Shown in pieces: positions 23,688 to 32,228 of a stretch of 64,000 nt of DNA. Below the pieces are notes generated by a model, which saw only the letters and a list, made by a program, of their open reading frames with translations, did not search any database and was not told where the DNA came from. Source of the stretch: Leptothoe spongobia TAU-MAC 1115 (GTDB taxonomy: Bacteria > Cyanobacteriota > Cyanobacteriia > Phormidesmidales > Phormidesmidaceae); contig NZ_JADOES010000009.1 in assembly GCF_018739885.1 (NCBI RefSeq), forward strand, positions 1-64,000, in the 5' to 3' direction. Position numbers and translations under genes: made by a program. The first letter of the stretch is position 1, and the number at the start of each line of letters is the position of its first letter.

Positions 23688-24944
23688 ATGGTTATGGGTA
23701 ACGGTTCTAAGATTCCATTAGAAGATATGACGCTACGGCAGCTACGCCTGGTAGCAAGTGAGTACGAAGTATCTCGCTATAGCCGTATGCGTAAAGTTGA
23801 GTTAGTTGATGCAATTCGTACAGCCCAGGCTGCTCGCGCCACAGGTACAGTCACTGCAACCAAAGCAGCAGTTTCTGCAGCTACAGCTCCTAGCGTGACA
23901 GTCGCCGCTGATACAACTGCTTCAACTACTAGCACCACAACAATGCCCATGGCAGAGTTGGCCACTGTAGATGATGGGTTTGGTGATTTACCCGGTGGCT
24001 ATGGCGAGAGTCGCATCGTTCTGATGCCTCGCGATCCTCAGTGGGCCTACGCTTACTGGGATATTCCTGGTGCCCATAAAGAAGAACTGCGTCGTCAAGG
24101 CGGCATTCGTCTGGCTATTCGTTTCTACGATGTTACGGATGTTGATATCAACGCCGTTGCTCCCCACAGCCTGCAGCAGTATGAATGCGACGAAATGGCA
24201 CGGGAGTGGTTCTTGCCAATTCCCGTTAGCGATCGCGACTATATCGCTGAGATTGGCTACGTAGCAGCTGATGGTCGTTGGTTGTTGATGGCTCGTTCTG
24301 CGCCCATCCACGTTCCTCCCGTTTATCCTTCCGATTGGATCGAAGACCACTTCGTTACCGTCAATTGGGATGATGAACTACGCGGCAAGACCGTGATGAC
24401 TCTGGTACCCCCCAGCAAGAAAGCCGCCGCCACTGGCTTTGATGCCGAGGGTAACCCCATTTACGACGCCATCTTTGCCCAAGCACAGTCCACAGAAGCT
24501 CAGCGCATCGCTGGCTCCTTGTTTGGTTCCATGCACCAGGTACCGGAGCAATCCGTGAGTTCCTTTGTCTTCCCATCAGGCGTTGGCATGTGGGCATTAC
24601 CAACATCCTCTGGTCTCAATATGTCAGGAGCTGGCTTCTCCGCTTCTGCTCCTCCAATGCGCCCCCGTCAGTTCTGGTTGATTGCTGATGCCGAACTGAT
24701 TGTTTACGGCGCTACCGAGCCGGATGCCACCGTTACCATTGGCGATCGCAAGATTGACCTCAAGCCCGACGGTACCTTCCGGTATCAAATGTCCTTCCAG
24801 GATGGCCTGATTGACTACCCCATCAAGGCAGTCGCTGCTGATGGTGAGCAAACTCGCTCCATCCATATGAAGTTCACCCGTGAAACTCCTGAGCGCAATA
24901 CCAATACAAAAGCAGAAGCTGTTGAAGAATGGTTTGCGTTTTAG
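23688..24944 (+). CDS. DUF4912 protein with Rho-N/SAP-like N-terminus
   Basis: 418 residues. Residues 11-45 (MTLRQLRLVASEYEVS, RKVELVDAIR) look like a Rho N-terminal or SAP-type helix-extended-helix domain, which binds nucleic acid in other proteins. A Thr/Ala-rich linker (about 48-90) follows. DUF4912 runs from about 100 to 235, with RIVLMPRDPQWAYAYWDIP, REWFLPIP, DRDYIAEIGY and the LMARSAPIHVPP strand. A second beta-rich block at 325-405 begins with a FWLIADAELIVYGATEP stretch and continues with KPDGTFRYQMSF. Such proteins are widespread in cyanobacteria and unassigned. A strong terminator follows directly. The ATG at 23688 or the one two codons later is the start; GGTGAGAAGGG lies upstream. 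Confidence 0.8.
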   Translation: MVMGNGSKIPLEDMTLRQLRLVASEYEVSRYSRMRKVELVDAIRTAQAARATGTVTATKAAVSAATAPSVTVAADTTASTTSTTTMPMAELATVDDGFGDLPGGYGESRIVLMPRDPQWAYAYWDIPGAHKEELRRQGGIRLAIRFYDVTDVDINAVAPHSLQQYECDEMAREWFLPIPVSDRDYIAEIGYVAADGRWLLMARSAPIHVPPVYPSDWIEDHFVTVNWDDELRGKTVMTLVPPSKKAAATGFDAEGNPIYDAIFAQAQSTEAQRIAGSLFGSMHQVPEQSVSSFVFPSGVGMWALPTSSGLNMSGAGFSASAPPMRPRQFWLIADAELIVYGATEPDATVTIGDRKIDLKPDGTFRYQMSFQDGLIDYPIKAVAADGEQTRSIHMKFTRETPERNTNTKAEAVEEWFAF

Positions 24945-24978
24945 GTTGATTTCGGCAATCAACTAATTCGTTGAATTG

Positions 24979-25010
24979 AAAAAGAGGTGTGGTCACTACA
25001 CCTCTTTTTT
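24979..25010 (+). terminator. Rho-independent terminator
   Basis: AAAAGAGGTGT and ACACCTCTTTT form a perfect stem, followed by more T residues: a textbook terminator for the DUF4912 gene, 34 bases after its stop. Confidence 0.9.
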
Positions 25011-25060
25011 GTGCTTTAAGGTTGGGATCCCCTCCATAGCCTAATATCCAGCGTTACGTT

Positions 25061-25693
25061 ATGGTGCTATGGACAAGGCGATTTGCTAACCGCATTAGCG
25101 CAACTCTCACTCCCCTTGCCTCCTCTGCCTATACACCCATGACGCCCCAAGACATCACAACTCATCTAACGGCTCGCTTTGGTAACGCCTGTCAGGTAAA
25201 ACCGTCTCATACTTGGCAGGTAGAAACCCCTGAACTGCGGCTATTGGTGCTCCTATCGGCAGATCAAACCTGGTTAAGACTGCTCATCCCCATTGCGCCG
25301 ATGGCAGAGGCCCAACCTTTCTTAGCAGACATCCTCACCGCTAACTTTGATCAAACGATCCACTATGCAGCCCATGAGAACCTTCTCTGGGGAGTCTTTC
25401 AACACAATTTAGCCTCTTTAGAAATAGCCGAGTTCTCATCAGCCCTTGATCAACTCATAGCCCTCAAACAAACTGGATTAGAACCTTTTTTCAACACTCT
25501 CATTGAGGCACGGGTACGCCAGTTGATTCAAGCGGCGAAGCTCCAGGGACAATCCCTAGAATCCACCCTGCAAACTATTAATCGGTTCTATGCAGAAGGC
25601 ATCATGGGGGACATGCAAGATAGCGAATATGGTGAGCGTGCTCTCGCAGCATGGCAAGGCCAACTAGAAAGACTGTGGCCAGAAGTCAATTAA
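25061..25693 (+). CDS. Conserved cyanobacterial protein, secretion-chaperone-like fold suspected
   Basis: Up to 210 residues, function unknown. The conserved body begins at MTPQDITTHL (ATG 25139), and the 26 residues before it are basic and Ser/Thr/Leu-rich, unlike the rest, so the true start may be 25139. The body alternates strands and helices (RLLVLLSADQTWLRLLIPIAP, then FLADILTANFDQTIHYAAHENLLWGVF), reminiscent of the YbjN/type III chaperone-like fold; this is a weak structural guess. The C-terminus is helical with EARVRQLIQAAK. No membrane segment. It stands alone after the terminator at 25010. Confidence 0.65.
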   Translation: MVLWTRRFANRISATLTPLASSAYTPMTPQDITTHLTARFGNACQVKPSHTWQVETPELRLLVLLSADQTWLRLLIPIAPMAEAQPFLADILTANFDQTIHYAAHENLLWGVFQHNLASLEIAEFSSALDQLIALKQTGLEPFFNTLIEARVRQLIQAAKLQGQSLESTLQTINRFYAEGIMGDMQDSEYGERALAAWQGQLERLWPEVN

Positions 25694-25928
25694 CCGGTTT
25701 GATGCCTACAAAGTCGAACCCTAGAGCCCTTGTCCAGCAAGAATTTTGTTTTTCTCTTTGCTAATTACGTACAAATTACGTCCATCTACTTAGGAATGAG
25801 GATTCAATTAGGTTCTATCTTTTGATGTACAGGTTGCCATGGCAACCTCTTCAGGCATAATTTTGGGATCTTATAAAATCCCTTATCCCTTAGGGATGTG
25901 CAGTCAAATACCGTACCCACCTCAGGCA

Positions 25929-26342
25929 ATGGATAATAGCCCATCAGCAACAACTATGTTGCACGTCATCCAACAAGTCAAAGCCGACTACGCTCGCTTT
26001 CCCCAGGCACAAAGCTATGACCTCTATGCCGAGAATGTATACTTCAAAGACCCGATGAATGAGTTTCGTGGCGTGGCACGTTACCAACGCATGATCGGCT
26101 TTATCGAGCAGTGGTTTCGTAACATTGACCTAGAACTCCACGGAGTAGAGCAACCCACAACCGATACATTCATCACCCGATGGACCCTCCATTTCACTGC
26201 GCCCATACCCTGGCAACCTCGAATTTCTATACCTGGTTGGAGCGAACTGAAGCTCAATACTTCAGGCCTGATCTGCTCCCATATCGATTACTGGAACTGT
26301 TCACGATGGGCCGTACTCAAACAATTATTTAGCGCTACATAA
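25929..26342 (+). CDS. DUF2358 protein
   Basis: About 137 residues from ATG 25929. DUF2358 is an NTF2/SnoaL-like family of plants and cyanobacteria with no settled role. The typical run is present: QQVKADYARFPQ, YDLYAENVYFKDPMNEFRGV, then RYQRMIGFIEQWFRNIDL and a final SHIDYWNCSRWAVLKQLF. An upstream in-frame ATG at 25839 would add 30 residues with no family resemblance, so the later start is preferred. It is convergent with the ArsA-like gene, with a hairpin between. Confidence 0.82.
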   Translation: MDNSPSATTMLHVIQQVKADYARFPQAQSYDLYAENVYFKDPMNEFRGVARYQRMIGFIEQWFRNIDLELHGVEQPTTDTFITRWTLHFTAPIPWQPRISIPGWSELKLNTSGLICSHIDYWNCSRWAVLKQLFSAT

Positions 26343-26516
26343 CTGATCCTAAGGTCGATTATTGTCATGTTCCTATGCTCCCAAAGAGAATGCGGGTGGT
26401 TATGGAGAGATGATGGAGGCGTTGCGATCGCTATGCTACCAATACAGCCATCAAAACCAATTACTCTTCGCTACACCACCTATCTCTACTAAGCCCAACC
26501 AATCACCTCAAAATGA

Positions 26517-26543
26517 AGTGGGGCAGTTTTTAACTGCCCCACT
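26517..26543. terminator. Bidirectional hairpin terminator
   Basis: Perfect 11-bp stem GTGGGGCAGTT / AACTGCCCCAC with a 5-base loop of T, between convergent genes. The gap 26343-26576 has otherwise no convincing gene. Confidence 0.75.
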
Positions 26544-26576
26544 CATGCAGATTATGAACTTGTTTTCTACCACTGA

Positions 26577-27752
26577 CTACGATGCAAAGCGAATCTTCAA
26601 GTAGTCATCTTCCATTTTGGCTCCAGAAGGCTGTAAAGCCGCCAAGGCTTGAGGCAGAACTAGATTACGTCGATGGTTACCAATGCGAATATTCAGCTCA
26701 TCCGCACTCTTACTCAGCTCCACCTGATGCTTAGGGATACCTGGTAGGTAGACTTCCAAACTATAATTGTTCTCCTCTTGCACCACCCGCAGCGTAGTTT
26801 CTTTGTAATACACCTGGGTGGGATCCTCATCACCGTAGATAGTCTCTTTGAGTCGTTCTAACGCTTCAAGGCCGCACATTTCTTCTGAGAACAGCGGCAC
26901 CTCCTTAACTGGCAACGGACGAAAGTCATCATGAATCTCTTGACGATAAACCTGTTGATTCTCTTTCCAACGCTTAAAGAATGGGTCAGTGACCGTATCC
27001 GGGATTATCCGATTAGCCACCACCATATCGGTACCCACATTATAAAGACTGAGGTAGGCGTGGGCACGCAGAGACTCCTTCAGAACCATCTTTTCAGGAT
27101 TAGTCACCAAACGCACCGATGTGGTAGCCGTATCCGTCAGCACCTTCTCTAGCTCAACCAACTGTTCATAAAACTCATAGGGGGCATCCATCACCTCATT
27201 AGTCGGTAATGAAAACCCTGCAACCGGTCGGAATAAGGGCTCTACCAAAGGACGTAGGGCTGCTGATACCGCTTGGAAAGGCTTGTAGAGCTTACGCATG
27301 TACCAACCTGCGACCTCTGGCAGACTGAGTAATCGCAGGGCAGTCCCCGTAGGAGCCGAGTCGATGATCAGCACATCGTACTCATTCTCATCATGGTGGC
27401 GCTTCATCCGCACCAGGCTAAAGATTTCATCCATCCCTGGCAAAATAGCCAGCTCTTCAGCTTCCACACCCTCTAAACCACGAGCTTGCAAAACCTGAGT
27501 GATGTAGCGCTTCACCGCACCCCAATTGCCTTCTAATTCGCGTAGGGCATCCAGTTCTGCGCCCCAAAGATTGGGTTTTACTTCACGGGGGGTATGCTCC
27601 AGCTCCATATCAAAGCTATCGGCCAAAGAGTGAGCTGGATCAGTGCTCAGTACCAAGGTTTTGTAGCCTAGCTCAGCACAACGTAGCCCCGTTGCCGCTG
27701 CCACCGACGTCTTACCAACGCCGCCCTTACCCGTCATCAGGAGTACGCGCAT
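26577..27752 (-). CDS. ArsA/Get3-family ATPase with C-terminal HSP20-like domain (Get3d type)
   Basis: 391 residues. Deviant Walker [10 protein letters not shown] at residues 8-16, switch [14 protein letters not shown] near 36-48, and switch [13 protein letters not shown] near 130. The A-loop of arsenite pumps with its cysteine set is not seen, so arsenite transport is unlikely. The last 80 residues, from [20 protein letters not shown] onward, form a small-heat-shock (alpha-crystallin) domain. This combination is known for Get3d, found in cyanobacteria and plastids, whose client proteins are uncertain. One subunit carries one ATPase domain, so it probably acts as a dimer. The ATG start is confirmed by the Walker motif at residue 8. 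Confidence 0.9.
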   Translation of the reverse strand: MRVLLMTGKGGVGKTSVAAATGLRCAELGYKTLVLSTDPAHSLADSFDMELEHTPREVKPNLWGAELDALRELEGNWGAVKRYITQVLQARGLEGVEAEELAILPGMDEIFSLVRMKRHHDENEYDVLIIDSAPTGTALRLLSLPEVAGWYMRKLYKPFQAVSAALRPLVEPLFRPVAGFSLPTNEVMDAPYEFYEQLVELEKVLTDTATTSVRLVTNPEKMVLKESLRAHAYLSLYNVGTDMVVANRIIPDTVTDPFFKRWKENQQVYRQEIHDDFRPLPVKEVPLFSEEMCGLEALERLKETIYGDEDPTQVYYKETTLRVVQEENNYSLEVYLPGIPKHQVELSKSADELNIRIGNHRRNLVLPQALAALQPSGAKMEDDYLKIRFAS

Positions 27753-28054
27753 ACCTACCTTAGAAACGTTTACATTGTTTTACTTTAGCGACTTTTTTAC
27801 CATTGCGGCAGACCTCTTTTGGGTCCACTGCCATGGCATGGGCTCACAGTACTGTTAATTCTAAGACTTAGAACAGAGCCATAGACAGCATTAGAAGAAA
27901 TATCGGCAATTGTTAGCTCTGCTTTAACGAGGGAAATCTAGAAATGATAAGAACCCTCCATTTTTGGATAGTGGCAATGCTTCTGCCAACTCTATCTATA
28001 TCAAATGGAACGGATATATAGTCTGAGCCGTCCTCTACTCATGGAGGAATCACC
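27753..28054. other. Intergenic region, no gene seen
   Basis: 302 bases between divergent genes, moderately AT-rich. It should contain both promoters. I see no repeat or hairpin of note. Confidence 0.4.
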
Positions 28055-28462
28055 ATGCTTAAAAAGTTACTTTTTCTCAGCTCTGCCCTAATCATAGCCT
28101 CAGTAACACCAGCTGTTCACGCAGCCGAATGTGTTTATCGATGTGGGTCCGATGAAATTCAGTTTGCTCCTGGACAGTCTGTAAAACTAGAGGTCGTCAA
28201 CCATACCGGTGGGCGCGTCAGCCTGGAACGGGTGTTAGATTTTGAGCCGTACGGTATGTGGCCCGATCAGATCATTACCATCGACGCTCAGATTGGTATG
28301 GGCGATCTATCCGTCGTGTTTTGGGAAGCTGCTCAGCGACCGATTGAGGTCCGGCTACATCGCCCCGAGACAGGCAAGTTACAGATTGAGCTCTTGCCCA
28401 GCGGTGCCTTCAATGACAGTGCGGTACACATTGTTAACGACGGGCGCGTAATGATTTATTAA
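28055..28462 (+). CDS. Small secreted protein
   Basis: 135 residues. A clear signal peptide (residues 1-23, [21 protein letters not shown], cleaved before AE). The mature part is beta-rich with two close cysteines (CVYRC) near its start, so a disulfide is possible. I do not recognise a family. A GGAGG ribosome-binding site (ATGGAGGAATCACC) precedes the ATG. A 9-bp inverted repeat separates it from ruvB. Confidence 0.65.
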   Translation: MLKKLLFLSSALIIASVTPAVHAAECVYRCGSDEIQFAPGQSVKLEVVNHTGGRVSLERVLDFEPYGMWPDQIITIDAQIGMGDLSVVFWEAAQRPIEVRLHRPETGKLQIELLPSGAFNDSAVHIVNDGRVMIY

Positions 28463-28491
28463 ACGATATAGTACATTTGTTGCCGTTACTG

Positions 28492-28530
28492 GTTTGCCAG
28501 AGTTTGCCAGATGAGGGAATTAGTAACGGC
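28492..28530 (+). terminator. Inverted repeat between secreted-protein gene and ruvB
   Basis: GCCGTTACT (28492-28500) pairs perfectly with AGTAACGGC (28522-28530). The loop contains a direct repeat of TTTGCCAGA. It could terminate the upstream gene or form part of the ruvB leader. Confidence 0.45.
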
Positions 28531-28557
28531 CAACTGTTTATATTGTTTAATTGGCCC

Positions 28558-29751
28558 ATGGCAATTATTTCTTCTAAGCAGCCAGAGTCGGATAAACCAA
28601 CCGAGAAGCGACAAAAGAGTAGCCAGTCAAAGAAGAGTGGCCAAACCGAAACAGGGGAACAAAAGCCTGCGTCGGGCAAGAAAAATCAGCTGTTAGAAAC
28701 AGCCGCTCGTCCGGATGAGGTCAGCCGCAATGACGATGGCATCCGACCGCAAACGCTGGATGACTACATCGGGCAAAAGGCCCTGAAGGAAGTTCTGCAA
28801 ATTGCGATTCAGGCAGCTCAGGCCCGTAAGGAGCCCCTGGATCATCTGCTACTCTACGGCCCACCTGGCTTAGGCAAAACCACCATGGCCCTGATTTTGG
28901 CCCAAGAAATGAAGGTGGATTGCAAAATTACAACTGCTCCAGCTTTAGAGCGTCCTCGGGATATTGCCGGTCTACTGGTTAATGCCAAAGCTGGCGACAT
29001 TCTATTTATTGATGAGATCCATCGCCTATCACGGGTTACGGAGGAGATTTTGTATCCTGCCATGGAAGATTCCCGGCTGGATATCACCATTGGCAAAGGC
29101 CAAAGTGCCAGAACCAGAAGCATTCCGCTACAACCATTTACCCTGGTGGGGGCGACGACTAAAGTCGGTGCCCTGACATCGCCACTGAGGGACCGATTTG
29201 GTCTGATTCAACGGCTGCGCTTTTACGAGTTGGATGAACTAACCAGCATTATTCTGCGGACAGCAACGGTACTCAAAACTGAGGTGCAGGAATCAGGAGC
29301 GATAGAAATTGCTCGTCGAGCTCGGGGCACACCACGTATTGCCAACCGATTGCTAAAGCGGGTGCGGGATTATGTGCAGGTCAAAGCATCAGGACCGATT
29401 ACAGAGAAAATTGCTGGAGAGGCATTAGAGCTATTCAACGTAGATCCCTGTGGTCTTGATTGGACTGACCGACGGTTGCTATCGGTGATGATTGAAAACT
29501 TTAACGGTGGTCCGGTCGGGGTGGATACGATGGCGGCAGCCACTGGGGAAGATGCTCAGACGATTGAAGAAGTATATGAGCCTTATCTTTTGCAGATTGG
29601 CTATTTGCAACGTACACCACGGGGACGGATTGCTACACCAGCTGCTTGGCAGCATTTGGGTTATGAGGTGTCTGAAAGACCCACTCTAGTGGTTAAGTCT
29701 GAGGTCAAGCCAGAATCTAATGAGGACAGCGATCAGCTATCGTTCATGTGA
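28558..29751 (+). CDS. ruvB: Holliday junction branch-migration ATPase RuvB
   Basis: About 397 residues from ATG 28558. Hexameric AAA+ motor that drives branch migration with RuvA. Walker [10 protein letters not shown], Walker [12 protein letters not shown], sensor 1 [18 protein letters not shown] with the arginine finger, and the C-terminal winged helix ([24 protein letters not shown]) are all intact. The N-terminal 60 residues before [11 protein letters not shown] are a Lys/Gln/Ser-rich extension that most bacterial RuvB proteins lack in this length; it is probably disordered. ruvA and ruvC are not adjacent, as is common in cyanobacteria. Confidence 0.95.
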   Translation: MAIISSKQPESDKPTEKRQKSSQSKKSGQTETGEQKPASGKKNQLLETAARPDEVSRNDDGIRPQTLDDYIGQKALKEVLQIAIQAAQARKEPLDHLLLYGPPGLGKTTMALILAQEMKVDCKITTAPALERPRDIAGLLVNAKAGDILFIDEIHRLSRVTEEILYPAMEDSRLDITIGKGQSARTRSIPLQPFTLVGATTKVGALTSPLRDRFGLIQRLRFYELDELTSIILRTATVLKTEVQESGAIEIARRARGTPRIANRLLKRVRDYVQVKASGPITEKIAGEALELFNVDPCGLDWTDRRLLSVMIENFNGGPVGVDTMAAATGEDAQTIEEVYEPYLLQIGYLQRTPRGRIATPAAWQHLGYEVSERPTLVVKSEVKPESNEDSDQLSFM

Positions 29752-29841
29752 GCCAAACGGTCTCCAGCATTACAGGATGGAGTTCAATAGTTCCTATGAA
29801 TTCAAATCAAGCTGGTCCACGCCCCAACGAGGATCAATGCC

Positions 29842-30405
29842 ATGAGTATTTTGTGGATTATTATTGCGATCGCACTCCTTCTCTGCTTTATTTGGCAGCT
29901 AATGCAGCCCAAACAAGGAGCAAAAGCAAGCAATGCACCTAGCCCAACGCCACCCGATGCCTTACCTTCTGGAGAAGCCCACGAGGAATCCAATGCGGTC
30001 GCAGCGGTTTTTCCAGAAAAAGCGCCTTCACCATCCCCACCCCAAAACGATCCATCACCAGCCCCTAATCAATACTTAGAAGCTGAAACGCCACCGATGC
30101 CACGCACCCAAGTGAGCTATGAAGCGACCCCAGCTCTAAGGCAAGCAGTGATACGTTTACTAGCGGAGCATCAGAAGGCCACTGCAGTCAAATTGGTGAG
30201 AGAAGAAACCCATTGGCGTCTACATCAAGCCAAAGAATATGTGGATGCTTTACAAGGAGCGTTGCATATATTACAGGCAGAAGTAAATCACTTTCTAGAT
30301 ATCCACCAAAAATCTGCAGCGATTACACGAGTCAGCACTGTCACAGGCTGGGACCTTAGCAAATCAATGGATTATGTGGAACATTTACAGCGAAATCTCT
30401 CTTAG
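29842..30405 (+). CDS. Membrane protein with two L7/L12 C-terminal-like motifs
   Basis: 187 residues. One N-terminal membrane helix (residues 2-19), a Pro/Ser/Ala-rich linker (20-95), then a globular part from about 105. That part has two helix-loop-helix units: QKATAVKLVREETHWRLHQA ending in KEYVDAL, and KSAAITRVSTVTGWDLSKSM ending in DYVEHL. Each mirrors the ribosomal L7/L12 C-terminal pattern (KIxxIKxVREITGLGLKEAKxLVE), the region that docks translational GTPases. The membrane tether and duplication make it clearly not a ribosomal protein. An AGGA lies 9 bases before the ATG. Function unknown. Confidence 0.65.
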   Translation: MSILWIIIAIALLLCFIWQLMQPKQGAKASNAPSPTPPDALPSGEAHEESNAVAAVFPEKAPSPSPPQNDPSPAPNQYLEAETPPMPRTQVSYEATPALRQAVIRLLAEHQKATAVKLVREETHWRLHQAKEYVDALQGALHILQAEVNHFLDIHQKSAAITRVSTVTGWDLSKSMDYVEHLQRNLS

Positions 30406-30863
30406 TGGCCTTCCCAAGGATTGCCAAAGGCCATCTTTAAGAACTCTTTTTGCGAAATGGCATCAAAACTGTCTTCTTGCTTAACAATTTTGCTGTTCTG
30501 TAATGTAAATTCTGCGGAAATACAGGAGGAAAAAGATCTTTGGGCTGTTGCGTATAAATATTAGACTCCATATATTACATGAACAATATTCATCATCACT
30601 AGAATCTAAACTAAAAAAACTAAATGGTCTTAACCTCCATTATTCATGAGTTCGTTCTACAGAATGCTTGGGTTTATACTATTTTTTATAATACATAAAA
30701 AATAGTACGTCTTTATATTTTTAGATGGTATATTTTGATACATGGGGATGAGTGTCTTGACAGGCATGTTTCTATTTGAGAAGCGTTTACTATAGCTTTG
30801 CCTCAATACGACTTTGCTGACGGTTACCTGATAAGATCGGCAGGTTCTAATTATGATGCAGCC
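30406..30863. other. AT-rich intergenic region upstream of ccmP
   Basis: About 450 bases without a credible gene and distinctly richer in A and T than the surroundings. It contains a perfect 13-bp inverted repeat (listed separately). The in-frame extension upstream of ccmP (from TTG 30798) adds residues not seen in homologs. Confidence 0.5.
30677..30707. promoter_or_regulatory. Perfect 13-bp AT palindrome
   Basis: TACTATTTTTTAT at 30677-30689 and ATAAAAAATAGTA at 30695-30707 with a 5-base loop. Placed about 157 bases before the ccmP start, it may be an operator, or a terminator of an upstream transcript. Confidence 0.5.
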
Positions 30864-31502
30864 TTGGGTGTAGAACTTCGCAGCTACGTATATATCGACA
30901 ATTTGCAACCGCAGCACGCTGCCTATATGGGCAGCGTTTCCATTGGTTTTTTGCCCCTACCAGGTGATGCATCCCTATGGGTTGAAATTTCGCCAGGAAT
31001 TGAGATTAACCGGATTACCGATGTAGCCTTGAAATCTGCCGTAGTCACCCCTGGTGTACAGATTGTAGAACGTCTGTATGGGTTGCTAGAAATTCATTCC
31101 GGTAGCCAGGGTGAAGTCAAAGCAGCAGGCCAGGCAATTTTAGATGTACTGGGGGTCAAAATGCGCGATCGCTTAAAACCGCGCATGGTCTCTAGCCAGG
31201 TCATCCGTAACCTGGACCCGCACCATGTACAGCTGATCAACCGCACCCGTCGAGGCAACATGATCTTGGCTGGCCAAACCTTGTACGTCATGGAAGTAGA
31301 GCCTGCTGCCTATGCTTCTCTAGCGGCCAATGAAGCCGAGAAAGCGGCTCAGATTAATATTCTGCAGATTTCCTCCATTGGTAGCTTTGGCCGATTGTAT
31401 TTGGGGGGAGCAGAACGGGATATTTTGGCCGCAGCGCGTGCGGTAGAGGCGACATTAGAAAATGTACCGGGTCGCGATCGCAATACCCTCCAGCTTGAAT
31501 AA
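30864..31502 (+). CDS. ccmP: Carboxysome shell protein CcmP (tandem BMC domains)
   Basis: About 212 residues from TTG 30864. Two fused bacterial-microcompartment domains: the first begins [20 protein letters not shown] and carries the [17 protein letters not shown] loop, the second begins near [14 protein letters not shown] and includes [24 protein letters not shown]. This is the CcmP class, which forms double-stacked trimers with a gated pore in the beta-carboxysome shell. The TTG is chosen because known CcmP proteins start with Met-Gly-Val-Glu-Leu and no in-frame ATG is near; a longer start at TTG 30798 is possible. The gene is separate from the main ccm operon, which is usual for ccmP. Confidence 0.92.
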   Translation: MGVELRSYVYIDNLQPQHAAYMGSVSIGFLPLPGDASLWVEISPGIEINRITDVALKSAVVTPGVQIVERLYGLLEIHSGSQGEVKAAGQAILDVLGVKMRDRLKPRMVSSQVIRNLDPHHVQLINRTRRGNMILAGQTLYVMEVEPAAYASLAANEAEKAAQINILQISSIGSFGRLYLGGAERDILAAARAVEATLENVPGRDRNTLQLE

Positions 31503-31911
31503 TAGGTAGCTACACACCCATCAGAAAATTAACAGGCGATGCCCAGTTATCATGTCAACGACAACCTGGACAGCACCTGTCAATTGCCCCAGCGTTTATA
31601 TATCCCTGTCATAAACCCGATACCACATACTCAATGTCACTTGCTCAATGTAGGGCTAACTATCGGCGGCGATAGACACCGTTATCGGAGGTGTTATTTG
31701 AAGATGCTAACTGTAGACAATGGCCTACAAAAGCATAGACAGGTTACATAAACCGGTAGTTACCGCATTTATGGGCTACATAAATATACGGTAGAAGCAG
31801 AGCAGGTTATGCAGGTCATAACCGCAGTTATGAATCAAAATCGATGATGTATCTGCGCGGCTCTGTCCCTGCTCTGGAATAGTTCGCATAGCCTCACCCT
31901 GCAACCAAACA
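31503..31911. other. Intergenic region after ccmP, no gene seen
   Basis: 409 bases between convergent genes. Contains several short related strings around 31740-31840 (GGTTACATAAACC, GGTTATGCAGGTCATAACCGC) but no clear terminator or credible coding frame; the 70-codon frame at 31539 has no supporting features. Confidence 0.4.
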
Positions 31912-32130
31912 TTATTTCGTCACTAGTTTTTGGATCCGTACAACAGATACATTGCGTTCAAAAACAAACTCACTATAGTCTGCTAAGGTATCCATTCCCA
32001 GAATAGAAAAGGCAATCTCTGCGACTACCCAAACAGAAATTTTTAACAAAGCAAATCTCCATCGCGTTTCCATAATGGCTTTCTGTATCAACTCGTAAAT
32101 CGTAAAGATGCCACTAGTTAGGCCCGCCAT
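31912..32130 (-). CDS. Small conserved membrane-associated protein
   Basis: 72 residues. A central hydrophobic segment (about 24-44, RFALLKISVWVVAEIAFSILG) is followed by MDTLADYSEFVFERN, a run I associate with small cyanobacterial proteins of unknown function. The N-terminus is amphipathic (IYELIQKAIMETRWR). One membrane helix is likely. It stands alone on its strand, with the solute-binding protein gene divergent 98 bases away. Confidence 0.55.
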   Translation of the reverse strand: MAGLTSGIFTIYELIQKAIMETRWRFALLKISVWVVAEIAFSILGMDTLADYSEFVFERNVSVVRIQKLVTK

Positions 32131-32228
32131 AACGATCGCTATGACTTATGTAGGCTTGACATATATCCAGCCAGAGCCCAGCCCCATGGCCTTATGATGG
32201 AAACGCTCATCTGGTAAGTGATATTGAC

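Noticed and set aside
26362..26604. 80-codon plus-strand frame after DUF2358
   Set aside because: It runs through a clear terminator hairpin and overlaps the ArsA-like gene end; no ribosome-binding site or family.
26577..27752. Arsenite efflux ATPase ArsA
   Set aside because: Single ATPase half, C-terminal HSP20-like domain and no ars genes; Get3d type fits better.
31539..31751. 70-codon frame after ccmP
   Set aside because: No recognisable composition, domain or start signal; left as intergenic.
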